DNA of 5,170 nucleotides, taken from an uncultured Porphyromonadaceae bacterium (GTDB taxonomy: Bacteria > Bacteroidota > Bacteroidia > Bacteroidales > Muribaculaceae). Under the pieces are notes generated by a model. The model was not told the DNA's origin. It saw only the letters and a program-made list of their open reading frames with translations, and searched no databases. The position numbers were made by a program, and so were the translations under genes. Positions 1 through 5,017 of this stretch are shown here, in pieces; position 1 is the stretch's first letter, and each line of letters starts with the position of its first letter. The DNA is taken from assembly GCA_946183895.1 (NCBI GenBank), contig CAMHDX010000102.1, forward strand, positions 1 to 5,170, given 5' to 3'.

Positions 1-55
1 TCGAAGAGGGTCGCAGCTTGGTCCGGTTAATGCCGGAAGATGGTGCCTCGAAGAG
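1..55. repeat. Repeat-like element at the left edge: 8-bp direct repeat 47 bp apart enclosing a small hairpin
   Basis: The octamer TCGAAGAG occurs at 1-8 and again at 48-55, a period of 47 bp. Between the copies is a 5-bp hairpin (TCCGG at 22-26, CCGGA at 33-37, loop TTAATG). This resembles the last unit of a tandem array, or one copy of a dispersed palindromic repeat, cut by the window edge. Only one full period is visible, so it could be coincidence. Short open frames cross it on both strands, but none is recognisable as a protein. Confidence 0.3.
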
Positions 56-176
56 AAACTTCATCGTTGTTGTTAAGGCTTTTACTTACTTTAGAAACTT
101 AAATATGTATGTTTCTGCGGCTTGTGGGAACGGCATTATGGTTTGAGATGGCGAAGATTACTATCACCATCTATCA

Positions 177-219
177 GCATATGGGTGCGCCCACACTGAG
201 GCAAGGCGCACCCATATGC
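177..219 (-). terminator. Long perfect hairpin after the second CXXX precursor gene (probable terminator)
   Basis: The arms 177-191 and 205-219 are exact reverse complements (15 bp, GC-rich towards the loop) with a 13-nt loop. The hairpin starts 9 bases beyond the stop codon of the 229-540 gene, where a transcription terminator is expected. There is no clear U-tract on either side, so it may instead be a 3'-end stabiliser or processing site that lets some transcription continue to genes beyond the left edge. Confidence 0.6.
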
Positions 220-228
220 CTCCACATG

Positions 229-540
229 TCACTTCCAGTAGTTGGTGGCTGTTCCTCCACAACCGGTTTTACAACTGCTATTACAGGTTTTGGCGCAGTT
301 CTCCTCGCAGCCGGTCTTGCAACCGCCACTACACGTGTAGTTGCAACCTCCTCGACAACCGGCATTGCAGTCACCAGCGCACAAGCAACCATTGCTTGCC
401 TGAGACAACAGCGGTGTGCCTGCAAGCACAATCGCTCCCAGGATGGGGAGTATGCCCTTGGCCGTACGTTTGAAGAACTGTCGACGCGACTGCAGCTCCT
501 CGTTGTTGGCTTTCTGTCTTGAATCTTCCATAATAGACAT
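229..540 (-). CDS. Cys-Xaa-Xaa-Xaa repeat radical SAM target peptide precursor (second of the pair)
   Basis: This 103-aa protein belongs, by leader and repeat pattern, to the Bacteroidetes CXXX-repeat peptides thought to be modified by a partner radical SAM/SPASM enzyme. Residues 14-29 (EELQSRRQFFKRTAKG) include a twin-arginine-like S18-R-R-Q-F-F-K24. A hydrophobic stretch at 30-45 leads to a possible cleavage site S46-Q-A48. The predicted 55-residue tail has 12 cysteines; eleven (54 to 94) fall at exactly every fourth position. Spacer triplets are small or polar (AGD, RGG, SGG, KTG, NSS), and the tail ends in an aromatic Y101-W102. The start at 540 could equally be Met4 (531), which aligns better with the shorter N-terminus of the paralogue. 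It lies 129 bp downstream of that paralogue on the same strand and has no clear promoter of its own. Family assignment is from recognition; the chemical modification and final function are unknown. An unmodified metal-binding or disulfide-rich secreted peptide is the main alternative. Confidence 0.85.
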   Translation of the reverse strand: MSIMEDSRQKANNEELQSRRQFFKRTAKGILPILGAIVLAGTPLLSQASNGCLCAGDCNAGCRGGCNYTCSGGCKTGCEENCAKTCNSSCKTGCGGTATNYWK

Positions 541-669
541 GATATTTGTTTAAGATTTTACTAGATCCGGACAATACCTACTCTTGATGTCACTTGTGTT
601 GCATAGCACGAATTGTCTATTACATTATCAACAGGACATACTGGAGTGGTCCAAAACTTACGAATGGTT

Positions 670-963
670 TTAGAAATTGTGGGCGCTTCTTTGGCAGCTT
701 CCTCTACATGTTCCGCGACATGTTTCTTGGCAACTGCCCTTGCATGTGCGGTAGCAGCCGAATTGGCATTCGCCACCGCAACTGCCGGAGCATGTATGAA
801 CACAACCATAGCATTCATCATTTGATTGGCTCTCGTGGGCGTTGCTGATGAAGGGGATGTTGCTCAGCACAGCGGCGCCGAGGATGGGGAGTACGCCCTT
901 GGCGGCGCGCTTGAAGAATTGGCGACGCGACTGCAACTCTTCGTTGTTTGCTTTCTTTTTCAT
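670..963 (-). CDS. Cys-Xaa-Xaa-Xaa repeat radical SAM target peptide precursor (first of the pair)
   Basis: This 97-aa paralogue of the 229-540 product has nearly the same leader: EELQSRRQFFKRAAKG at 8-23, with the twin-arginine-like S12-R-R-Q-F-F-K18. Residues 24-40 are hydrophobic and end at a possible signal-peptidase site S40-N-A42. The predicted tail (43-97) is again 55 residues and has 11 cysteines; ten of them (54 to 90) fall at exactly every fourth residue. Spacers include VHT, SGS, GGE, QFG, YRT, KGS and RGT, so apart from the Cys grid the core differs strongly from its neighbour. Met1 is the only sensible start and is followed by a lysine-rich n-region (KKK). It would be transcribed before its paralogue. 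The nearest upstream signal is a weak promoter match or readthrough from the structured leader. Known family; the modifying enzyme is not in view. Whether export is really by Tat is an inference from the motif. Confidence 0.87.
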   Translation of the reverse strand: MKKKANNEELQSRRQFFKRAAKGVLPILGAAVLSNIPFISNAHESQSNDECYGCVHTCSGSCGGECQFGCYRTCKGSCQETCRGTCRGSCQRSAHNF

Positions 964-979
964 TAGCTTAAACTATTTT

Positions 980-1010
980 TGCCTATAGCGACCCCGGATT
1001 TGGCACTCAA
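980..1010 (-). promoter_or_regulatory. Weak candidate promoter for the CXXX precursor pair
   Basis: On the minus strand a TTG (1010-1008) is followed after 20 bases by TATAGGCA (987-980). The spacing and the TA of the Bacteroidetes -7 box fit, but the TTTG half is missing. It lies just past the upstream T-tract and 16 bases before the start codon. If it is not functional, the precursors depend on readthrough of the leader terminator. Confidence 0.25.
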
Positions 1011-1011
1011 C

Positions 1012-1105
1012 AAAAAAAGACGTGGGTTGCTGTACTTGTCAGCTTACCTCGTCTTCAGGCCTTCGCGTGCCCCCACTTCAAGGTAAGCAACGCAGTTAGC
1101 CCACG
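1012..1105 (-). terminator. Structured intrinsic terminator upstream of the precursor genes
   Basis: On the minus strand the stem CGTGGG/CCCACG (plus positions 1100-1105 and 1021-1026) encloses a second perfect 8-bp stem (1081-1088 with 1042-1049). It is followed at once by a run read as T-C-T7 (1020-1012). A stem directly before a U-run is the intrinsic-terminator pattern, and the run's orientation assigns it to minus-strand transcripts. The hairpin is unusually long and branched for a simple terminator, so it may also be the 3' domain of a functional RNA. Confidence 0.55.
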
Positions 1106-1304
1106 CCGTGATATAAACCACCCTTCACACCCTGTGGCAAGGATGTGACAAGATGGAGGATATACACCTCGACATGGACGTTGCAGTTGCCGTCCCTCCG
1201 GAAGTGGTTCAAAGTTGCGAAGTTTGAAGACCAGAGATAAACGTCTTAGTAACGTCCTTATAATATGACATGACCCGCCCGCCCCGATTGTGGGCTGACT
1301 GGTC
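1012..1304 (-). ncRNA. Candidate structured RNA of about 290 nt (small RNA or attenuating leader)
   Basis: The stretch runs from just after a minus-strand promoter match (1310-1317) to the T-tract at 1012-1020 and holds no credible ORF. It is rich in inverted repeats: 1125-1132 with 1141-1148 (one mismatch), 1156-1159 with 1167-1170, 1176-1180 with 1191-1195, 1176-1182 with 1251-1257, and the nested terminator stems. Segment 1176-1180 can pair with only one of two partners at a time, which would allow switching. I do not recognise it as RNase P RNA, tmRNA, SRP RNA or a named riboswitch. A Bacteroidales-type 6S RNA (Bacteroidales-1) is a possibility I can neither confirm nor exclude. Ends are approximate. 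Confidence 0.4.
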
Positions 1305-1309
1305 GGTTG

Positions 1310-1341
1310 CAAAGTTACAATCTTCTTCCATACCATGCAAG
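1310..1341 (-). promoter_or_regulatory. Minus-strand Bacteroidetes-type promoter
   Basis: The minus strand reads TAACTTTG (1317-1310), an exact TAnnTTTG -7 box. Exactly 20 bases upstream is CTTG (1341-1338) in the -33 position, against the consensus TTTG. A start point near 1303-1304 is expected. It points at the structured region and then the CXXX precursor genes, about 340 bases away, and is divergent from the bamD promoter. Confidence 0.6.
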
Positions 1342-1350
1342 ACTATAGTG

Positions 1351-1456
1351 CAAAAAAACGCGAAAAAAAACCGCATCAACATATCTCGGTTGCCCGCCGG
1401 TCGGTCGGGCAAATGCAAATGCGAAAAATGCGAAAAATGCGAAAAATGGAAAAAAA
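1351..1456. other. A-tract cluster with a 9-bp tandem repeat between divergent promoters
   Basis: A-runs occur at 1352-1358, 1363-1370, 1424-1428, 1433-1437, 1442-1446 and 1451-1456. The 9-mer TGCGAAAAA is repeated three times in tandem (1420-1446), preceded by two copies of GCAAAT (1409-1420). A 7-bp hairpin (TTGCCCG 1390-1396 with CGGGCAA 1406-1412) sits between the two A-rich blocks. Roughly helical phasing suggests intrinsically bent DNA, upstream of the bamD promoter. Function is inferred only. Protein reading frames through it are low-complexity lysine/arginine strings and are not credible. Confidence 0.4.
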
Positions 1457-1476
1457 GAAAAGAAGAACGGGTGGAA

Positions 1477-1508
1477 TTTGCACAAAATGCGGGAAAGTTG
1501 TAACTTTG
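1477..1508 (+). promoter_or_regulatory. bamD promoter (Bacteroidetes consensus)
   Basis: A perfect -33 box TTTG (1477-1480), a 20-bp spacer and a perfect -7 box TAACTTTG (1501-1508) stand immediately before bamD. Transcription should start near 1514, leaving a leader of only about 14 nt before the ATG at 1528. No Shine-Dalgarno sequence is evident, as is usual in this phylum. Confidence 0.8.
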
Positions 1509-1527
1509 CAGGCTAAAATGCAGAAAT

Positions 1528-2337
1528 ATGTTCAAGCTAGTTCGATACATACTCCTATTGACACTCGTGGCAGGCGCCGCGGCGTGCGGAGAATATAACA
1601 AAGTGCTCAAGAGTAGCGACCTCAACTACAAGTGGGACTACGCCAAGCGAGCATTTGACGCCAAGAAGTACAATCAAAGCGCCACCATTCTTCTGGACCT
1701 TGTCAACGTGTTCAAGGGCACGGAGCGCGCCGAGGAGGCCTTGTATCTGCTTGCGATGAGCTACTACGAGAACCACGACTACGTCAACAGCGGTGCCTAC
1801 TTCAAGAATTACTACCAGCACTATCCGCGCGGTCAGTATGCCGAGTTAGCCCGCTACTACGCCGGCTACGGCTACTACCTCGACTCGCCCGACACCCAGC
1901 TGGACCAGACCGAGACACGCAAGGCGATTGAGGAGCTGCAAGCCTTCCTGGACTACTTCCCGCTCAGCGACAAGGTGGCTATCGCGCAGCAAGCGATCTT
2001 TGAGCTGCAAGACAAGCTGGTGCTCAAGGAGTTGGAGAATGCCCAGCTGTACTATAATCTGGGCAACTACATGGGCAACAACTACGAGAGCGCGGTGATC
2101 ACCGCCAAGAACGCGATCAAGGACTACCCGTACACCAAGTACAAGGAGCAGCTGGAGCTACTAGTGCTCAAGGCGCGCTACCGCGAGGCTCTCGAGAGTG
2201 TTGACGAGCGCAAGCAGGAACGCTTTCGCGTTGTCATCGACGAGTACTACACCTTCACGACCGATTTTCCCGACAGCAAGGACCGCGAGGAAGCCGAGAA
2301 CATCTTCAAGGTCGCAACCAACTTTGTTAACCGATAA
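1528..2337 (+). CDS. bamD: Outer-membrane protein assembly factor BamD (lipoprotein)
   Basis: This 269-aa lipoprotein is part of the BAM complex, which folds beta-barrel proteins into the outer membrane from its periplasmic face. Residues 1-19 form a signal peptide (FKLVRYILLLTLVAGAAA) ending at the lipobox Cys20. The rest is helical and rich in Tyr, Glu and Ala, with TPR-like repeats. Typical lines are YNQSATILLDLVNVF (about 49-63), EEALYLLAMSYYENHDYVNSGAYF (about 70-93, read as two helices) and a later unit around YESAVITAKNAIKDYP. The sequence and length fit Bacteroidetes BamD/YfiO-type proteins. The start is fixed by the signal peptide and by a consensus promoter ending 19 bases upstream. 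It is followed after 25 bases by the omega/Rpb6-like gene on the same strand, a pairing common in Bacteroidales. Nothing looks truncated. Confidence 0.93.
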   Translation: MFKLVRYILLLTLVAGAAACGEYNKVLKSSDLNYKWDYAKRAFDAKKYNQSATILLDLVNVFKGTERAEEALYLLAMSYYENHDYVNSGAYFKNYYQHYPRGQYAELARYYAGYGYYLDSPDTQLDQTETRKAIEELQAFLDYFPLSDKVAIAQQAIFELQDKLVLKELENAQLYYNLGNYMGNNYESAVITAKNAIKDYPYTKYKEQLELLVLKARYREALESVDERKQERFRVVIDEYYTFTTDFPDSKDREEAENIFKVATNFVNR

Positions 2338-2362
2338 CACATTATTATATAACATATCACAA

Positions 2363-2695
2363 ATGGACTACAAGAAATCAAACGCCCCGTTGAACACTAC
2401 CGTTCACGACCTCGTGGAACTCGCTGAGCAGACCGGCAACATCTATGAGACCGTAGCCATCATCAGCAAGCGCGCCAACCAGATTGCCGCCGAAATCAAG
2501 AAAGACCTTGACGGCAAGCTGCAAGAATTCGCCACCATGACCGATAATTTGGAGGAGATTTCGGAGAACCGCGAGCAGATCGAGATTTCGCGCTACTACG
2601 AGAAACTGCCCAAGCCGTCGCTCATCGCCACCAAGGAGTATGAGGACCACCAGTTGGCGTTCCGCAACGTGGCTCGCGAGCGCGACGAGATTTAA
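2363..2695 (+). CDS. rpoZ: RNA polymerase omega/Rpb6-like subunit, Bacteroidetes type
   Basis: This 110-aa cytoplasmic protein matches the small Bacteroidetes omega/Rpb6-type subunit, which helps fold and stabilise the beta' subunit of RNA polymerase. Recognisable parts are GNIYETVAIISKRANQIA (about 28-45), corresponding to the conserved helix with the A-x-R-A/ANQ-type signature, then a Lys/Glu-rich linker. The conserved ISRYYEKLPKPSLIATKEY follows in the C-terminal half. The open frame extends further upstream inside bamD, but the ATG at 2363 gives the family's usual MDYKKS-type start, so the longer version is rejected. The 25-bp AT-rich gap after bamD has no promoter, so the two are probably co-transcribed. 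The operon ends at hairpins downstream. Assignment rests on remembered family sequence; it is clearly not a classical proteobacterial RpoZ in its C-terminal half. Confidence 0.88.
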   Translation: MDYKKSNAPLNTTVHDLVELAEQTGNIYETVAIISKRANQIAAEIKKDLDGKLQEFATMTDNLEEISENREQIEISRYYEKLPKPSLIATKEYEDHQLAFRNVARERDEI

Positions 2696-2727
2696 TTGAC
2701 ACGGCGACCGGGCCGTACACCCAAACT

Positions 2728-2772
2728 CTAACGCCATATAGGCTGCCGCATGCGGCGCCTATATGGCGTTAG
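2728..2772 (+). terminator. First hairpin after the bamD operon
   Basis: Arms 2728-2742 and 2758-2772 are perfect 15-bp complements. Their loop region itself contains a GCCGC/GCGGC palindrome, so the stem can extend to about 20 bp. No T-tract follows, so it may be an RNA 3'-end stabiliser or a bidirectional barrier and not a true intrinsic terminator. Confidence 0.5.
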
Positions 2773-2781
2773 CTATGCCTA

Positions 2782-2816
2782 GAATTTGGCGGACGTCATC
2801 CGCCAAATTCCTTTTT
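2782..2816 (+). terminator. Intrinsic terminator of the bamD operon
   Basis: A perfect 12-bp stem (2782-2793 with 2799-2810) with a 5-nt loop is followed by C-T5 (2811-2816). The T-run is on the plus-strand side, so it ends bamD operon transcripts before they run into the convergent genes. Confidence 0.85.
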
Positions 2817-2824
2817 CCTATATT

Positions 2825-2847
2825 TCAGCCTATTGCCAAATGGCTGA
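2825..2847 (-). terminator. Small hairpin after the hydrolase gene
   Basis: A 6-bp stem (TCAGCC 2825-2830, GGCTGA 2842-2847) lies 13 bases past the stop of the minus-strand hydrolase gene. It is weak and has no U-run, so a terminator role is uncertain; the larger hairpins beyond it may stop these transcripts instead. Confidence 0.3.
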
Positions 2848-2860
2848 TGGTTAGCGGTGG

Positions 2861-3511
2861 TCAGCGACGCCACGTGTAGGGGTTGCCGGCTATCTCGCGG
2901 GCTATCGTAGTCTCGGGACCGTGACCGCAGTACACGATCGTTTCACCCGGCAAGCGGTACAGCTTGTCACAAATGCTATTTATCAACGTTGGCATATCAC
3001 CGCCGGGCAGGTCACAGCGTCCCACACTGCCGGCAAACAACGTATCACCCACAAAGGCCACGCCCTGCGCTTCATCGTAAAAACAGATGCCGCCGGGACT
3101 GTGTCCGGGTGTGTGAATCACCGTGAGCTGCTCATTGCCCACAGCGATGGTCTCACCGTCGGCGACAGTCTTGTCAAGCTCCAAGGGTTGGAAGGTGAAA
3201 TAGCGGCGGTTGAAGCCAAATCGCTCGGCCTGCGCTTGCAGTGCCGCAGCGAGCGGGCGATCGCCCTCGTGCGCCACCACGGGCACACCCCACAGCTGCG
3301 CCAGGTAGCGCGCCGACGCCACGTGGTCGATGTGACAATGGGTGAGCAGTACAGCGCTCAGGGTGAGCGAGTTGTCGCGCATATAATCGGCGAACTCGAT
3401 ACGCTCAGCCTCAATCATCATGCCCGGATCAATCACCACCGCCGCGCTGCCGCTATGCAGCACGTAGCAGTTCTCGCCAAAGGGATTAAACTCAAACTTT
3501 TTTATCTCCAC
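2861..3511 (-). CDS. Metallo-beta-lactamase-fold hydrolase, glyoxalase II-like (YcbL type), GTG start
   Basis: This 216-aa cytoplasmic enzyme has the full metal-binding set of the MBL superfamily: T57-H58-C-H60-I-D62-H63, H137 in HTPGHSPGG, D156 in VGDTLFAGSVGR, and H197 in GHGPETT. The closing pattern GHGPETTIAREIAGNP (196-211) is typical of the compact glyoxalase II-like group that hydrolyses thioesters such as S-lactoylglutathione or related thiols. It lacks the longer C-terminal domain of classical GloB. The true substrate cannot be read from sequence. The start codon is GTG; an in-frame stop lies five codons upstream, and the N-terminus EIKKFEFNPFGENCY fits the usual family start. It is the last gene of the minus-strand run, 53 bp after rsmG. 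That gap may hold a promoter, but I see no clear box. Confidence 0.9.
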   Translation of the reverse strand: MEIKKFEFNPFGENCYVLHSGSAAVVIDPGMMIEAERIEFADYMRDNSLTLSAVLLTHCHIDHVASARYLAQLWGVPVVAHEGDRPLAAALQAQAERFGFNRRYFTFQPLELDKTVADGETIAVGNEQLTVIHTPGHSPGGICFYDEAQGVAFVGDTLFAGSVGRCDLPGGDMPTLINSICDKLYRLPGETIVYCGHGPETTIAREIAGNPYTWRR

Positions 3512-3564
3512 AACTTGGGTCGATTATTAATGTTAGACAAGAGAAGGAATACACACAGCCGCCG

Positions 3565-4173
3565 TCATCGCGGCAGGTAGATCAACTTCTTGGTTTCGAA
3601 AAACGGCTCGGCGAAGTAGTTGCTCACGTCATCGATGAGCACCTCGCGGCGCCAGGGCACTACCTCGCCCGAGACATCGCCTCCCTTGAGCACAGCATTC
3701 TTGCCCCCACGTGCTATCAGGCGCAGCACCAACGGCACCAACTCGCGGAAGTCCATCACCGCGCGCGACACCACGAAGTCGAATTGCCTACCCCTGACCT
3801 CGCCCACATCACCATGCTGCACGGTGACATTGGTCAGACCCGCTTGGCGCGCCACGTCCTCGGCGACGCGTAGCTTCTTAGCGATGCGGTCAACCAGGTG
3901 AAACTGCACCTCGGGGAACATGATAGCCAACGGAATACCCGGAAATCCGCCACCGGTGCCCAAGTCCATCACCGCCGTGCCGGGCACAAACTGCACAAAC
4001 CGCGCTATAGCCAGCGAGTGCAACACATGGTTGACCTCAAGGTTCTCGATGTCGCGGCGCGAAATCACATTGATGCGCTCGTTCCACTCGGGATAAACTC
4101 GCGCCAAAATTTCGAATTGCTCACGCTGGCGCTCGGTGAGCACGTCGGCAAAATAGTGGTTAACTTTCTCCAT
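3565..4173 (-). CDS. rsmG: 16S rRNA (guanine(527)-N7)-methyltransferase RsmG
   Basis: This 202-aa SAM-dependent methyltransferase makes m7G527 (E. coli numbering) in the 530 loop of 16S rRNA; loss gives low-level streptomycin resistance in other bacteria. Visible signatures are the N-terminal ISRRDIENLEVNHVLHSLAIA (about 37-57, two adjoining blocks), SAM motif I VMDLGTGGGFPGIPLAI (68-84), the acidic D95 of motif II followed by KKLRVAEDVA, and FDFVVSRAVMDFRELV further on. The frame is open upstream through residues unlike the family, so the ATG at 4173 (MEKVNHYF) is preferred; it lies 7 bp after the stop of the lipoprotein gene, indicating co-transcription. Length is normal for RsmG and the catalytic core is complete. 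Confidence 0.95.
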   Translation of the reverse strand: MEKVNHYFADVLTERQREQFEILARVYPEWNERINVISRRDIENLEVNHVLHSLAIARFVQFVPGTAVMDLGTGGGFPGIPLAIMFPEVQFHLVDRIAKKLRVAEDVARQAGLTNVTVQHGDVGEVRGRQFDFVVSRAVMDFRELVPLVLRLIARGGKNAVLKGGDVSGEVVPWRREVLIDDVSNYFAEPFFETKKLIYLPR

Positions 4174-4180
4174 ATTGGTT

Positions 4181-5017
4181 TTAATTCTCGTAATAGCGCA
4201 GCAGGGGCGACTGCGGTGCCAGCATGCCGCTGAGGTACTCCGGTTCAATAGTGATTGTGGGCTCGCCCACGGCGCCCACCGCCAGCTCACCGGGCAGATA
4301 GCTCCACGTGACGCCATCGCCGGTGATGTAGAAGTTCTTGGTCACCCGCAGGTTGTCGGCATTGAAGTAGCCGAGGTCGCTGAGCTGGTCACCGGTGGTC
4401 ACATTGTTGAGCGAGAGTAGCCGCTCTCGCAGCATCTGGGCGATGAACGGCAACGCCTCCTCGTTGAACAGGCTGCGCAGTGTGACCGCTTGCATGGTCT
4501 CGAGGTCAATGGTGTAGTAGCGGTGCGACACACCGGTGACCACATCGTCCTTCTTGACAACGTCCACACGACAATAAGTGAGCAGATTGCGCTCCTGCTT
4601 GATGGGGCTGATGGATATCGAGGTGCGATGCTCCGAGATGCCGTCATCCTCCAACTCAATGTCGGCCAACGATGCTTCGCCATCGGGTGCCTCATCATTT
4701 TGATGCAAGGTATTCGCCACCAGGGCGTGAACGGCATCGTCAATCGCCACCGAATCGGGCTGCTGCAGCACAAAGGTCTTGAATACTCGCTGCAACCGCT
4801 GCATCGCGGTGTCGCTCGCCGACACCGGATGCGGCAAAGCGACCTCGACATCGGCGATAATCAGCAACTGCTCGCCATGCTGCTTGGCGATAGTGGCTGT
4901 GTCGGTCAATTTGAGCTCGACCGAACGCACCTCGACCTCGGGTGCCGGATGCGAGGTTGTGCAAGCCATTGACAGCAATAAGCCTGCAGTTATCGTGATG
5001 ATTGATAATATCTTCAT
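4181..5017 (-). CDS. DUF3298 (RsiV-like) domain lipoprotein
   Basis: This 278-aa predicted envelope lipoprotein has a 18-residue hydrophobic signal and a Cys at 19 (LLLSMAC, a loose Bacteroidetes-style lipobox). The middle contains the YYTIDLETMQAVTLRSLF line and the C-terminus NFYITGDGVTWSYLPGE, then TITIEPEYLSGML. This is the pattern of DUF3298, the fold also found in the C-terminal part of the anti-sigma factor RsiV. In Bacteroidales such proteins usually stand alone without an anti-sigma segment, and none is seen here. Its molecular role is unknown. The usual G-P-Y-A of the family is changed to L-A-V-G in this copy. Its ATG overlaps the upstream gene's TGA (ATGA), and rsmG follows 7 bp later, so the genes are translationally coupled. 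Nearby partners give no specific functional hint. Confidence 0.82.
   Translation of the reverse strand: MKILSIITITAGLLLSMACTTSHPAPEVEVRSVELKLTDTATIAKQHGEQLLIIADVEVALPHPVSASDTAMQRLQRVFKTFVLQQPDSVAIDDAVHALVANTLHQNDEAPDGEASLADIELEDDGISEHRTSISISPIKQERNLLTYCRVDVVKKDDVVTGVSHRYYTIDLETMQAVTLRSLFNEEALPFIAQMLRERLLSLNNVTTGDQLSDLGYFNADNLRVTKNFYITGDGVTWSYLPGELAVGAVGEPTITIEPEYLSGMLAPQSPLLRYYEN

Noticed and set aside
1..64. Minus-strand frame starting at 64 and open to the left edge (begins MKFLFEAPSSG), possible start of a maturase gene
   Set aside because: Only 21 codons are visible, no family is recognisable, and it coincides with the repeat-like element; the left neighbour sequence is needed.
3..149. 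Plus-strand frame open from the left edge to a stop at 149
   Set aside because: No recognisable protein tail, and its last part runs through AT-rich sequence with non-coding character.
109..522. 137-codon plus-strand frame opposite the second precursor
   Set aside because: It is the antisense shadow of the Cys-repeat gene; the Thr/Ala-rich translation is produced by Cys/Gly codons read on the other strand.
1153..1227. 24-codon plus-strand ORF in the intergenic gap
   Set aside because: No promoter or homology recognised; short enough to occur by chance.
1055..1336. 93-codon open frame on the minus strand in the long intergenic gap
   Set aside because: Its start lies upstream of the predicted transcription start, the composition is unlike neighbouring genes, no motif is recognisable, and it overlaps strong inverted repeats.
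1409..1446. Short tandem repeats considered as a CRISPR remnant
   Set aside because: Units are only 6-9 bp and directly adjacent, with no spacers.
1209..1625. 138-codon minus-strand frame with Ser/Phe/His-rich repeats
   Set aside because: The repeats are the translated TGCGAAAAA tandem array, and the frame overlaps the bamD promoter and coding start.
2921..3580. 219-codon plus-strand frame opposite the hydrolase gene
   Set aside because: Antisense to a gene with a complete set of metal-binding motifs; no motif of its own.
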